Below the pieces are notes generated by a model that saw only the letters and a list, made by a program, of their open reading frames with translations, was not told the DNA's origin and ran no database searches. 64,000 nucleotides of DNA from Cryptomeria japonica (Eukaryota > Streptophyta > Pinopsida > Cupressales > Cupressaceae), in contig NC_081413.1 of the NCBI RefSeq assembly GCF_030272615.1, forward strand, positions 610,027,209 through 610,091,208, given 5' to 3'. Position 1 is the stretch's first letter, and the number at the start of each line of letters is the position of its first letter. Both the position numbers and the translations under genes were made by a program. Below are positions 1-12,502 of this stretch, piece after piece.

Positions 1-2590
<2,590 letters not shown>

Positions 2591-2730
2591 GTATTAATAA
2601 ATGATTTGACATACACACACACATGTGTATATATATGTGTGTGAATGCATATATTTATATTTATGTATATATACGCGTGTGTAAATATATATACATACAT
2701 ACATATACATACATACATACACACATGTAT

Positions 2731-2786
<56 letters not shown>

Positions 2787-2823
2787 ATGTATATATACAT
2801 ATATATACATATGTATATATATG

Positions 2824-2854
<31 letters not shown>

Positions 2855-3090
2855 GTATATATGTATGTGTGTATATATGTATGTATATATATATATGTAT
2901 ATATATGTATACATGTATGTATATATATGTATATATGTATACATACATGTATATATACATAAACATACGTGTATATACATATGCATATTTATATATAGAT
3001 AGATATATACATATATACATATATATACATGCATATATGCATATACATACATACATACATACATGCATGCATGCATGCATGCATACATAT
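2591..3090. repeat. Low-complexity ATGT/ATAC block with (AC)n and (GCAT)n runs
   Basis: The block is made of interleaved ATGT, ATAC, TATA and ATGC units with a pure AC run at 2731-2754. Long ORFs on both strands here encode only Tyr/Ile/Cys/Met/His runs and are not genes. The distal part, from about 2933, is copied at 9312. Confidence 0.95.
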
Positions 3091-3099
3091 ATGTATATG

Positions 3100-3445
3100 T
3101 CTAACAATTGTACAACACAAACTCATATCTTTCTTAATTTTTCTTTGCTTCTTCTTCTTCTTCTTCTTCTTGGAGTGCCCTTTATATTACATGTGTTGCT
3201 TGTTGATGAACTTTTTTACTTTTCTTGAAAAATATTTCTAATTGATAACACATTAGAAATGTCCTTGCCTAAAATTATTTTTTCTTCACTCGTGTCATGG
3301 AAAAAAGTCATGCATTTGATAAATTTTAACACTTTTTTTGGTGCCTAAGTATTATTTTGGGTGTGAAAATTAGGTTTTTGTATCACGGTTGCATCTATTT
3401 TCTTTCTTTCTTTTATTTGTGATTGGTTTGTTTCTAATGTATCTC
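3100..3445 (-). pseudogene. E0: Ty3/gypsy relic, linker segment downstream of protease
   Basis: Read on the minus strand, and joined across the E1 insertion to 11076-11295, this segment continues the frame that follows the gypsy protease, with only a few stops. It is rich in Lys/Arg/Glu and includes a short Arg run from a CTT microsatellite (about 3143-3171). No reverse transcriptase motif is visible before the frame runs into the simple repeat, so the rest of pol is missing or lies beyond recognition. The call rests on frame continuity, not on a domain in this segment. Confidence 0.45.
3441..3445. repeat. E1 target site duplication, left copy (ATCTC)
   Basis: ATCTC precedes the LTR start TGTTAGCAGC and recurs at 11071-11075 right after the other LTR end. 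Confidence 0.85.
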
Positions 3446-4680
3446 TGTTAGCAGCAACCAAGAAAGAAGATTGAGAGGGGGGGAGGGGTGTGAATCAGTC
3501 CTCACTGGAATACCAAACGTAAACACAAAACACGGATCTGATAAACTACAGTAATAAGACAGATAAGCAAATTGAAAGCACAACACACAACACTGGGATT
3601 TTGACGTGGAAAACCCAATTAAGGGAAAAACCATAATGGGAACCTACCCACAATAAGATGATACTCTGCAGTAGTATGTGAAAACATTACAATGGGGAAT
3701 GCACATGCATTCAGGCGCACTGCATAATGGCCTAGAAGGCTCCAACCCTTAGGGAAGTCTCACTGACTTACAATAAGATTTAGACTACAATCCAGAAGAA
3801 ATGAACTGAAAGAATAGCATCTCCAAATGCTTGATTACAGTTCTGGTTAAGCACAGATGTGTGCTCTGCAACACCAATCTCTCCTCAATCTCAACATTGA
3901 AGGAAAAATCACTTGTTCGCACATAAACCTCTCTTTGATAATGCAGACATAACAATGACACCTAAATTACATCAATATATCGCTTATATATACAAATCAT
4001 CAACCTTGATAATAAGGTCGGCTAAACCCTCAACCCTTAATTACTAAATTACATCACACAATATAAAGATTGAACACCAAACCAATATAATGGTTTACAT
4101 AGCATAACATGGTCCTAAAACAAATTCCCAAATGCTCAACTCCACCAGAAATCATGCCAAGATCAACCGCAACACACTACACCACTAGGAAAACTACATA
4201 ACACAAAAATCATCACCGATTGACAGAAACCATCAAAAGATCGCAAAACGATCAATGTGGATCATCCAAACAAATAGGAAACAACTAGGAAACACCAAAA
4301 AACACGTTAGAAACATCAAGAACAACTACACTAACACCACTTATCAAATCTTCATCGATCAACATTTGAAAGCTCAAGAACACAACCAATCAACAACTGT
4401 CACAAAGAAAGATAACTTGTGGAGCACCAAATCACGATCCATCTTAAATGAAGATACACAAGCCTATCCCAAGAAATATCCCAAAAGCACAACATAAGAA
4501 CTAATCACAAATGAATATACCAGAGGATATATTGAGCTCTACAAAACAGTGATCAACAAAATAAAACAACAAACTAGATCATAAGATCTTCCCAAACACA
4601 TTGGAGCAATACACAAGAATATGTTGACATCAATGACAACAACATATCCTAGGAGCATAAATGACCAATGATATCCAACA
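3446..4680 (-). repeat. E1 3' LTR
   Basis: It runs TGTTAGCAGC...ATATCCAACA in plus orientation and is followed by the polypurine-tract complement. In sense direction it has a TATA-like TATATATAAG (3984-3993), the R/U5 motif GGTTTTTCCC...GGGTTTTCCACG (about 3605-3635) and a C-run motif (TTCACACCCCTCCCCCCC) near the 3' end. All three features recur in other copia LTRs in this window. Confidence 0.93.
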
Positions 4681-4692
4681 ATCTCCCCCTTT
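4681..4692 (-). promoter_or_regulatory. E1 polypurine tract
   Basis: The minus strand reads AAAGGGGGAGAT immediately before the 3' LTR. A second tract lies upstream at about 4803-4816, and a CCCCCT block lies at 4762-4769. Confidence 0.9.
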
Positions 4693-4988
4693 GGAATTGA
4701 TGGAAACATATGAATGTGAAAAACAATCAATGCAAAGAAAGAAGATATCTCTAGCAAACTCCCCCTAAGATCAAAACATATAAAGTAGTTTTTCACGTGA
4801 TCTCTCTCCCCCTTTGACAACAATGCCAAATATCTCAAAACATAAAACCAAAATCTCTCTCCAAAATAGAAATATGAATCTCTCTCCCCAAAACACAGAC
4901 TACTCCAACAGAGGAGCAACACCAACTCACCAATCCAGATAAAGAGATAAAGATCTGAAGTCCATTGGATTGATGCAACTCAATTCAT
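4693..4988 (-). other. E1 3' untranslated region with extra polypurine tracts
   Basis: This stretch separates the RNase H stop from the terminal polypurine tract. On the minus strand it holds repeated GGGGGAG motifs, the clearest preceded by GCATTGTTGTCAAAG at about 4803-4828. Confidence 0.7.
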
Positions 4989-7490
4989 CTATTTCTCATC
5001 AGGAGGGGTGAATACCCCTAACTTGTCTCTCAAATAAACAAATGTATCTGCAGGCAAAGGCTTAGTAACAATACCAACTATTTGTTCCTTTGTAGATACA
5101 TACTCCAGCTTCACCTTCTCATCATTGACTTGCTCTCTCAAGTAGTGATATTTGATTGACACATGCTTAGTATTTGTATGTTGCACCGAATTATTTGGCA
5201 TGTTAATAGCACTAGAATTATCACAGTATATAACAGTACGCTCATCATAAATAACTCTGATATCCTTCAAAATTTGCTTCATCCAAACTACTTGAGTGCA
5301 ATTACTAGCAGCAACAATGTAATTAGCTTCAACAGTAGATAAGGACATTGAATCTTGTTTCTTACTATCCCATTAAACCAATTTCTTACCCAAAAAGAAT
5401 GCTCCACCAGTAGTGCTCTTTCAATAATCAACATCACTAGCCCAATAAACATCAGTGTAAGCACATAGTATGAAATCATCATTCCTCGGATACCATAAAC
5501 CATAATCCATAGTTCCCTTCAGGTATCTGAATATCCTCTTCACAGTAGTGACATGTCTCTCTTTCAAATTAGCTTGATATCTAGCAGCCATGTACACAAC
5601 ATGCATAATGTTCAGCCTAGTCTGAGTAAGATATAGCAGTCCACCAACCATAGATCTGTAAAAACTCTTATTAGCTTTTAGAGATTCATTATTCTTAGAT
5701 AATTTACAACCAGACACCATATGAGTTCCAACTGGTTTGGAGTCATCTAACCCAAACTTCTTCAACAATTCCTTCACATACTTAGTTTGAGATATGAATA
5801 TACATTTTCCAGTATGTAAAATCTGCAAACCTAAGAAAAATTTCATCTCACCAATCATAGACATCTCAAATTCTTTCTGCATATCACTGGAAAACTTCGT
5901 GTTCAAGTCATCATCACCTCTAAAGATAATATCATCAACAAAGACTTCAACAATCAGGATGTTATCATTTTCAATCTTGAAATACAGATTATTGTCAGCA
6001 ACACCTTTAGTAAATTCCAATTTCAACAAATATTTATCTAGTCTAGCATACCAGGCTCTAGGGGCTTGTTTCAATCCATAAAGAGCTTTCTTCAGTTTAC
6101 ATACCATGTCTCCATCATCTGATATTGAAAATCCATCAGGTTGTTCAATGTAGACTTCTTCCTCAAGATCACCATTCAAAAAGGTAGATTTGACATCCAT
6201 CTAATATACCTTGAAATCTTTATAAGCAATATAAGCAAGCAACAGTTTAACAACTTCAAGTTTGGCAACCGGAGCAAAAGTCTCCTCATAATCAATTCCT
6301 TCTTGCTGAGAATATCCTTTGCAAACCAATCTAGCCTTATTTATGACAACTTCACCAACTTCATTCAATTTGTTTCTGAACACCCATTTAGTACCAATAA
6401 CATTCTTATCCTTAGGTCTAGGCACAAGTTCCCAAGTATTATTCTTCTCAATCTGATCTAGTTCTTTTTCCATAGCTCTCATCATATTTTCATCTTCTTA
6501 GGCTTCAGCAACATCTTTAGGTTCAACTTTAGAAATAAAACATATTTCTTCAGTAGCTAACCTTCTTCTAGTTATTACACCTTTATTCTTATCACCAATA
6601 ATTTGATTTTCAGAATGATTCAGTCTTACATACCTCAAAGTCTTCTGATTGTTCTGATTATCAGGTTCCTGCACTCCTTCACCAATAACAACAACATCTA
6701 GGTTAACTATCTCTACCAAATAATTATTCATAGGCACTTCAGGATGAATAGGAGCTAAAACAATATGTTGTCCATCATCATAACCACATGCTCTGATCTC
6801 TTTTCCAAGGTTCTCAACCACCTTCACATTTGCACTTTCCACTATCTTCCTCAATCTTTTGTTGTAGCTCTGGTAGGCTTTTCTCTTTGTAGAATATCCC
6901 AAGAAAATTCCTTCAACACTTATATCATCAAACTTTCCTATATCCTCATCTCTCTTGATATAACATTTGCTACCAAATACTCTAAAATATCTCGCAGTAG
7001 GAACATGACCAAACCATAGCTCCTAAGGGGTCTTACCGGCATCACCTTTGATGTGAACTCTATTGAATGTGTAAAAAGTAGTGGTAATGGCTTCTTTCCA
7101 ATAGATCTTTGGAACATTTCCTTCAATCAACATAGTCCTTGCAACATCCAAGAGAGTTATGTTCTTCCTCTCAACAACTCCATTATGCTGAGGGGTTCTA
7201 GGAGCATATAATTGTCTTCTAATCCCATGCTTCTCACAGAATGAATTGGACTCACCGAAACAAAATTCTCCACCTCTATCAAATCTCAAACACTTCACCT
7301 TCAATCCAGACTCAATCTCAACCTTTTCTTTGAATATATTTAACTTTTCCAATGCTTCTGATTTCTCCTTCAAAAAGACAACCCACATCATCCTAGAATA
7401 ATCATCAATTAGTAGCATGAAATATCTATCACCCTGCACACTTCTAACATTTGTAGGTCCACATAGGTCAGTATGCACAAGATCTATCAA
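4989..7490 (-). pseudogene. pol: E1 pol: integrase, reverse transcriptase and RNase H (decayed)
   Basis: One minus-strand frame runs from 7490 to 4989 with in-frame stops near 7023, 6498, 6201 and 5420 and no obvious frameshift. The integrase core (7490-7160) keeps HTDLCG, RFDRGGEF and VVERKN; the second Asp and the Glu are 35 residues apart, the classic DD35E arrangement. A post-integrase segment (6902-6498) contains GYSTKRKAYQSYN. Reverse transcriptase (6485-5500) has [28 protein letters not shown] and the catalytic FVDDIIF (about 5936). RNase H follows with YTDVYWASD and MSLSTVEANYIVAAS, ending in a normal stop at 4989. The stop at 6201 sits between KVY and MDVKS, where family members carry Gln, so a single C-to-T change explains it. 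The protein would have made and integrated element cDNA in virus-like particles and the nucleus. Confidence 0.92.
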
Positions 7491-7861
7491 TCCTTCTGAT
7501 GTATATTATTTTCTTTTGAAGGAAATCCTTGTTTTCTTACCCAACTGACATTCCTTACATACAAGATTAGAAGGCTTAATAATCTTAGGCGGATCTGTAG
7601 CAGCTTGTGTAGAACTGATCTTAATCATTGAATCAAAATTTACATGACACATTCTCCTAGGCCACAACCAATTCTCATCAATCTAAGAAATCAAATAACT
7701 TTTCTCACCAGCATTCAAATGAAAAATGTTACCTCAGTCTTAGTTCCAGATGCAATCTCTATACCGGAGGCATTTAAGATTTTGCATTTTCCATCCTTGA
7801 ATTGAAGACCATAACCTTTGTCAACCATCTATCCAACACTCAAAAGATTATGTTTCAAACC
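7491..7861 (-). pseudogene. pol: E1 pol: protease C-end and pre-integrase segment, frame-broken
   Basis: Minus-strand fragments such as NLLSVGQM-like and KGYGLQFKDGKCKI match the GAG-pre-integrase region of copia polyproteins. The gag-protease frame (phase of 8899) stops at 7862 and the integrase frame starts in another phase at 7490, so at least one frameshift and several stops lie here. Confidence 0.7.
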
Positions 7862-9214
7862 TTAAACATACAAGACATCATCAACGTTATGCTTATCATC
7901 AAAAGAAAGAGAACATCTCCCATGGATGACACAAGCTTTGTCATCTCCAAATCTAACTATTCCACCATCATATCTCTCCATAATCACAAATTTTATTTTA
8001 TCACCAGTCATATGATGTGAGCAACCACTGTCAATTATCCATTCATATTTCTCTTCAACTTTAGCAGCTAAAGCTTTCTCTTCAATAGCACAACTAGTGG
8101 AATCAATAGGTACAGTTCCATCCTCCTTAATGAAAAGAAATACAATTTCATCTCCTTCTGATTCTTCATCTGTAATACCTTCATCAACAACATAGTAACA
8201 TTTCTTCTGATTTTTAAACTTCCGGTTAGGCTTGTAAGGCTTATCATACTTCTCATGCTTTTCATATCTATCATTCCTATCATGCTTATCAAACTTATCA
8301 TGCCTATCATGCTTATCAAACTTATCATGCCTATCATACTTAGCCATTCTCTTCGGACATCTAGAAGAAAAATGTCCTATCTTATTACAAGAGAAACATT
8401 TCAAAGGCAAATTTCCATCATACCTACCGACTCCTTTAGGAAATCTTCCGGAAATTAGTGCTTCAAGTTCATCCAACTCCCTTTCTTGCTCTTCCATCTC
8501 TCTTCTCTCTCTTTCATATCTAGATATTCTGCACTCATCAAGATCATATTTTCGCTTACCAGATATAGATGCAGATGATCTAAATGCTCTCTCAAATTTT
8601 CCAGGTGATTCTCCAAACTCACTCAACTCAAATGCAACAAGCTTTCCAACCAACATATCTCTTGTCACTATAGTCACACTTTGGATCTCATCAATAGCAA
8701 CAACCTTATGTTTATAAGCAGGAGGCAGAGATCTCAACACCTTAGGAATAATTTCATCTTCCTCAATGGTTCCATCGACACATCTAACACCTAGGACAAG
8801 GTCATTCACCTTAGCCATGAAAGAGTGTATGTTCTCATCATCTCCCATCTTCAATGTCTCATACTTTCCTTTCAAACTCTGAAATTTAGCAACCTTCACC
8901 TGTTTATCACCTTCATACAGAATCTAAAGCTTCACCCAGACCTCATGCGTGGTGTGAAGTCCCATTACATTTGTCATCTTTTAATTAGTCAGGGCACTAA
9001 GCAATGCTTCCTTCACTCTAATAATATGTTCATCTTCCTTGATCTCATCAGAAGTAGACGGTCCATTCAGAGGAACAATATAAGCATTCTTTGTAATCTT
9101 CCAATAATCTTCACCAAGACATTTCAAGTGCACTTCCATCTGGTCCTTCCATATAGCGTAGTTACTTTCATCAAATCTCAGACTATCCTTAAAGATAACA
9201 CCTTGAGCTGCCAT
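7862..9214 (-). pseudogene. gag: E1 gag and protease (decayed)
   Basis: I chose the ATG at 9214, which opens MAAQGVIFKDSLRFDESNYA and lies just after the primer site; an upstream ATG at 9229 adds five residues. The N-terminal half is the UBN2-type gag of copia elements, with LRFDESNYAIWKDQME at the start and HSFMAKVNDLV further on. Two in-frame stops lie near 8979 and 8924. A CCHC knuckle CFSCNKIGHFSSRC lies at about 8398-8357. A tandem His-Asp-rich repeat (DKFDKHDRH units, about 8345-8230) follows it. The aspartic protease active site IIDSGCSHHMTG lies at about 8032. Gag would package element RNA and the protease would cleave the polyprotein. The frame ends at 7862 within VDDVLYV, where family members normally continue. 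Confidence 0.9.
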
Positions 9215-9257
9215 CCTAGATCTCCTCAAGCGATTAAGCTTCTACCAGAGGATCTAG

Positions 9258-9269
9258 CTTTGATACCAA
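9258..9269 (-). promoter_or_regulatory. E1 primer binding site (initiator-Met tRNA)
   Basis: The minus strand reads TGGTATCAAAGC, one base away from TGGTATCAGAGC, the complement of the 3' end of plant initiator-Met tRNA. It starts two bases from the LTR edge at 9272. Confidence 0.92.
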
Positions 9270-9271
9270 TT

Positions 9272-9311
9272 GTTAGCAGCAGCCAGGAAAGAAGACTGAG
9301 AGGGGGGGTGA
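9272..9311 (-). repeat. E1 truncated LTR (40 bp)
   Basis: It begins TGTTAGCAGCAGCCAGG next to the primer site, as a genuine LTR edge should, but stops after 40 bases at GGGGTGA, where copied flank sequence begins. It differs from both full LTRs at several positions, so it is not a recent copy of either. Confidence 0.85.
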
Positions 9312-9804
9312 ATATGTATACATACATGTATATATACATAAACATACGTGTATATACATATGCATATTTATATATAGATAGATATATACATATATACATA
9401 TATATACATGCATATATGCATATACATACATGCATGCATGCATACATATATGTATATGTCTAACAATTGTACAACACAAACTCATATCTTTCTTAATTTT
9501 TCTTTGCTTCTTCTTCTTCTTCTTCTTCTTGGAGTGCCCTTTATATTACATGTGTTGCTTGTTGATGAACTTTTTTACTTTTCTTGAAAAATATTTCTAA
9601 TTGATAACACATTAGAAATGTCCTTGCCTAAAATTATTTTTTCTTCACTCGTGTCATGGAAAAAAGTCATGCATTTGATAAATTTTAACACTTTTTTTGG
9701 TGCCTAAGTATTATTTTGGGTGTGAAAATTAGGTTTTTGTATCACGGTTGCATCTATTTTCTTTCTTTCTTTTATTTGTGATTGGTTTGTTTCTAATGTA
9801 TCTT
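9312..9804. repeat. Copy of E1 left flank inside the element
   Basis: This stretch repeats 2933-3445 nearly base for base, including the CTT run and the sequence up to ATCT[C/T] before the LTR. Differences are mainly one C/T change at the last base and about 20 bp fewer ATAC/ATGC units. The flank identity is far higher than that between the two E1 LTRs. Confidence 0.93.
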
Positions 9805-11070
9805 TGTTAGCAGCAACCAAGAAAGAAGATTGAGAGGGGGGGAGGGGGGTGAATCAGTCCTCACTGGAATACCAAACTTAAACACAAAACACAGATCTGA
9901 TAAACTGCAGTAATAAGACAGATAAGCAAATTGAAATCACAACACACAACACCAGGATTTTGACATGGAAAACCCGATTAAGGGAAAAACCACAGTGGGA
10001 ACCTACCCATAGTAAGATGATACTTTGCAGTAGTATGTGAAAATATTATAATGGGGAATGCACATGCATTCAGGCACACTACCTAGAGCTCACTGCTCAA
10101 AAGATAATGGCTTAGAAGGATACAACCCTTAGGGAAGTCTCACTGACTTACAATAAGATTCAAACTACAATCCGAAAGAAATGAACTGAAAGAATAGCAT
10201 CTCCAAATGCCTGATTACAGTTCTGGTTAAGCACAAATGTCTGCTCTACAACACCAATCTCTCCTAAATCTCCACACCAAAGGATAAATCACTTGTTTGC
10301 ACACAAATGTCTTTCTAATAATGCAGACATAACAACAACACCTAAATTACATGAATATATCTCTTATATATACAAATCATCAACCTTGATAACAAGGTCG
10401 ACTAAACCCTCAACCCTTAATTACTAAATTACATCACACGATACAAATATCGACCACCAGACCAATATACTAGTTTACATAGCATAATATGGTCCTAAAA
10501 CAAATTCCCAAATGCTCAAATCCACTAGAAATCACACCAAGATCAACCGCAACATGCTACACCACCAGGAAAACCGCAATAAATGAAAATAATCACTAGT
10601 TGATAGAAACCATCAAAATTTCACACAACGATCAATGTGGATTATCAAAAAAAATAGGACACAACTAGGAAACACCAGCAAAAATGTTAGAAACATCAGG
10701 AACAACTGCACCAACACCACTTATCAAATCTTTATCGATCAACATCTGAAAGCTCGAGAACACAACCAATCAACAACTGTCACAAATAAAGATAACTTGC
10801 GAAGCACCAAATCATGATCCATCTGAAATAAAGATATACAAGACCATCCCAAGCAATAACCCAAAAGAATAGCACAAGAATTGATCACACCAGAATATAC
10901 TAGAGGAGATACCGAGCTCTGCAAAATAGTGATCAACAAAACAAAACAACAAATTAGATCATAAGATCTTCCCAAACACACTGGAGCAATACACATGAAT
11001 ATGTTGACATCAATGACAACAACATATCCTAGCAACATCAATGACCAACAATATCCAACAATATCCAACA
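9805..11070 (-). repeat. E1 5' LTR, preceded by copied flank
   Basis: It starts TGTTAGCAGCAACC and ends ATATCCAACA followed by ATCTC. It is homologous to 3446-4680 with many substitutions and a roughly 25-bp extra piece near 10081. The last unit ATATCCAACA is doubled. Confidence 0.92.
10364..10373 (-). promoter_or_regulatory. TATA-like box of E1 5' LTR
   Basis: The minus strand reads TATATATAAG, and the matching box is present at 3984-3993 in the other LTR. Confidence 0.5.
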
Positions 11071-11075
11071 ATCTC

Positions 11076-11295
11076 TTGGTTCTATGTTTATTATTTTTAC
11101 TTGTTATTTTTTCTTCTTGTGCAATTAAGCACCTTGACATATATCATGAAGGTCTATCTCAACTTTGCATGGAGGTTCATTTGGAGTTTTTGTATAAGAA
11201 TCCAAAGTTAAATGGTTCAAATTAATGTTAGGATCATGAAAATTCCTTTTAATCTTAGCAAAATTTTCTTCATGAGTAAATTTTATGTAATGGTG
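11076..11295 (-). pseudogene. E0: Ty3/gypsy relic, end of protease and linker
   Basis: The minus-strand frame enters from the E2 insertion point. Joined to 18024 upward, it follows the gypsy protease LLGLPWL segment with VPSIVHH and IKF, the usual spacing in gypsy proteases. It then runs about 50 codons before a stop near 11116. The last five bases (11291-11295, TGGTG) are the E2 target duplication. Confidence 0.7.
11291..11295. repeat. E2 target site duplication, left copy (TGGTG)
   Basis: TGGTG here and at 18019-18023 abut the two LTR ends of E2 exactly. Confidence 0.92.
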
Positions 11296-12125
11296 TGTTG
11301 GAATCCAAGAACACTGGGGGGAGGGGGTGAATCAGTGTTTTGCCGGTAACACAAGATTTTATCCTTTTATACCATACACATATAAACTAGTAAACAAATA
11401 AACCATCCACATAAATGAACACCATAACACATAGAATTTGTACGTGGAAAACCTCAAAGAGGAAAAACCACAGTGGGATTTGTGACCCACAATATCAGTT
11501 CACTGGCTATATGAAAGGATATTACATATAATGGGGGCATGCACATGCAGGAAGGCACACTGCCTAGAGCATATTGCTCATCACTAAAGAGTCTCACTGA
11601 CTACAAGCTTTTGTTGAAGTAAAACAATAAAAATGAACTCAAAATGCATATGCTATGCCAAATAGAGTTATGATTCTAGCTCTGCTCTGTACCGATTCAT
11701 AAACCTTGAACATTACTACTAGTATCTCTTCTCCTCCAAGAATTTTATCCAAACTATCTACAGATCATTGCATGATATAACATTCACATACAAATGATCT
11801 ACATATATATACTTCACATTATGCAGTTCTGCTATATTCTATTTCACCTATATTACAAAATGACTTAGCAGACTAACCTATATACCCATTACAAACATTA
11901 TGCCTTATGTCAGCTTACAATGCATTACAAAAGATATACAATGTCGACCATGATAATAATTACAAAATAATTTTCTAAATAAGTCTTCCTTGATGTCGGT
12001 GCCGGTGTAGGTGTCGGTGTAGCCCTGAATGCTCCAAAGCCAGTGTCTGCTGGTAAATGATTTCCATCTAATATTGTTGCCATCAATGACAAAAAAATGA
12101 ATCTGATGTGTGTCAATTGCCAACA
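11296..12125 (-). repeat. E2 3' LTR
   Basis: Its 830 bp start TGTTGGAATCCAAGAACAC and end GTCAATTGCCAACA. In sense direction it carries TGATTCACCCCC near the 3' end and the GTGGTTTTTCCTC...GGTTTTCCACG motif. Confidence 0.93.
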
Positions 12126-12137
12126 ATCTCCCCCTTT
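12126..12137 (-). promoter_or_regulatory. E2 polypurine tract
   Basis: The minus strand reads CATCAATGCCAAAGGGGGAGAT, of which the last 12 bases are the tract beside the LTR. A second copy with the same preceding phrase lies at about 12279-12301, and a shorter one at 12195-12207. Confidence 0.9.
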
Positions 12138-12502
12138 GGCATTGATGGCAACACTCATGTGAAAAATGGATTCTTTGCCAGTTTAACTAAAATATGCTCC
12201 CCCTGAGCAATACACTCCTTCTGATATCCTGATATCCTTTGCATGTGATATTTTCTGATATTTTTCACATATATACATACTCCCCCTTTGGCATCAATGC
12301 CAAAGACTGGTGAAAGAATTGAAATAATTCAAAACAAAAGAATAATTGAATACTGTTAATTTCATTGGAGCTTGACCAACTTCAAAATTTCTGGGTAAGC
12401 CTTATCCAACAACTAAAGATATGTATCTTAGCCAGTTTTGAAGGTGTCATATTTGGATGCTAGTCCACTTAGTAAGTGGGCTAGTGTTTCCTTCTCATTG
12501 AC
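12138..12502 (-). other. E2 3' untranslated region with duplicated polypurine tract
   Basis: No convincing ORF is present. The minus strand carries a second GATGCCAAAGGGGGAGT about 150 bp inside the terminal tract. Confidence 0.6.

Larger units (their letters stand above)
3446..11070 (-). mobile_element. E1: Ty1/copia LTR retrotransposon, decayed, with rearranged 5' side
   Basis: The element lies on the minus strand. Order in sense direction: LTR (9805-11070), a copied stretch of left flank (9312-9804), 40 bp of a second LTR (9272-9311), initiator-Met primer site, gag, protease, integrase, reverse transcriptase, RNase H, polypurine tract, and LTR (3446-4680). The order integrase before reverse transcriptase is diagnostic for Ty1/copia. 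A 5-bp duplication ATCTC bounds the whole. The two LTRs differ by many substitutions and some indels (for example a roughly 25-bp insertion near 10081), so insertion is old. The coding region is interrupted by several stops and at least one frameshift between protease and integrase; the copy is not autonomous. Confidence 0.93.

Noticed and set aside
2591-3090. Possible CRISPR-like array from regular short repeats
   Set aside because: The repeats are simple-sequence units without unique spacers, and the genome is eukaryotic.
2594-3228. Long ORFs on both strands (up to 201 codons)
   Set aside because: They are Tyr/Ile/Cys/His/Met runs encoded by ATGT/ATAC/AC simple repeats; only the last part of one leaves the repeat.
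4255-4497. Plus-strand ORF of 80 codons, with a related one at 10635-10817
   Set aside because: It lies inside the E1 LTR and appears in both copies only because the LTRs are homologous; LTRs are non-coding here.
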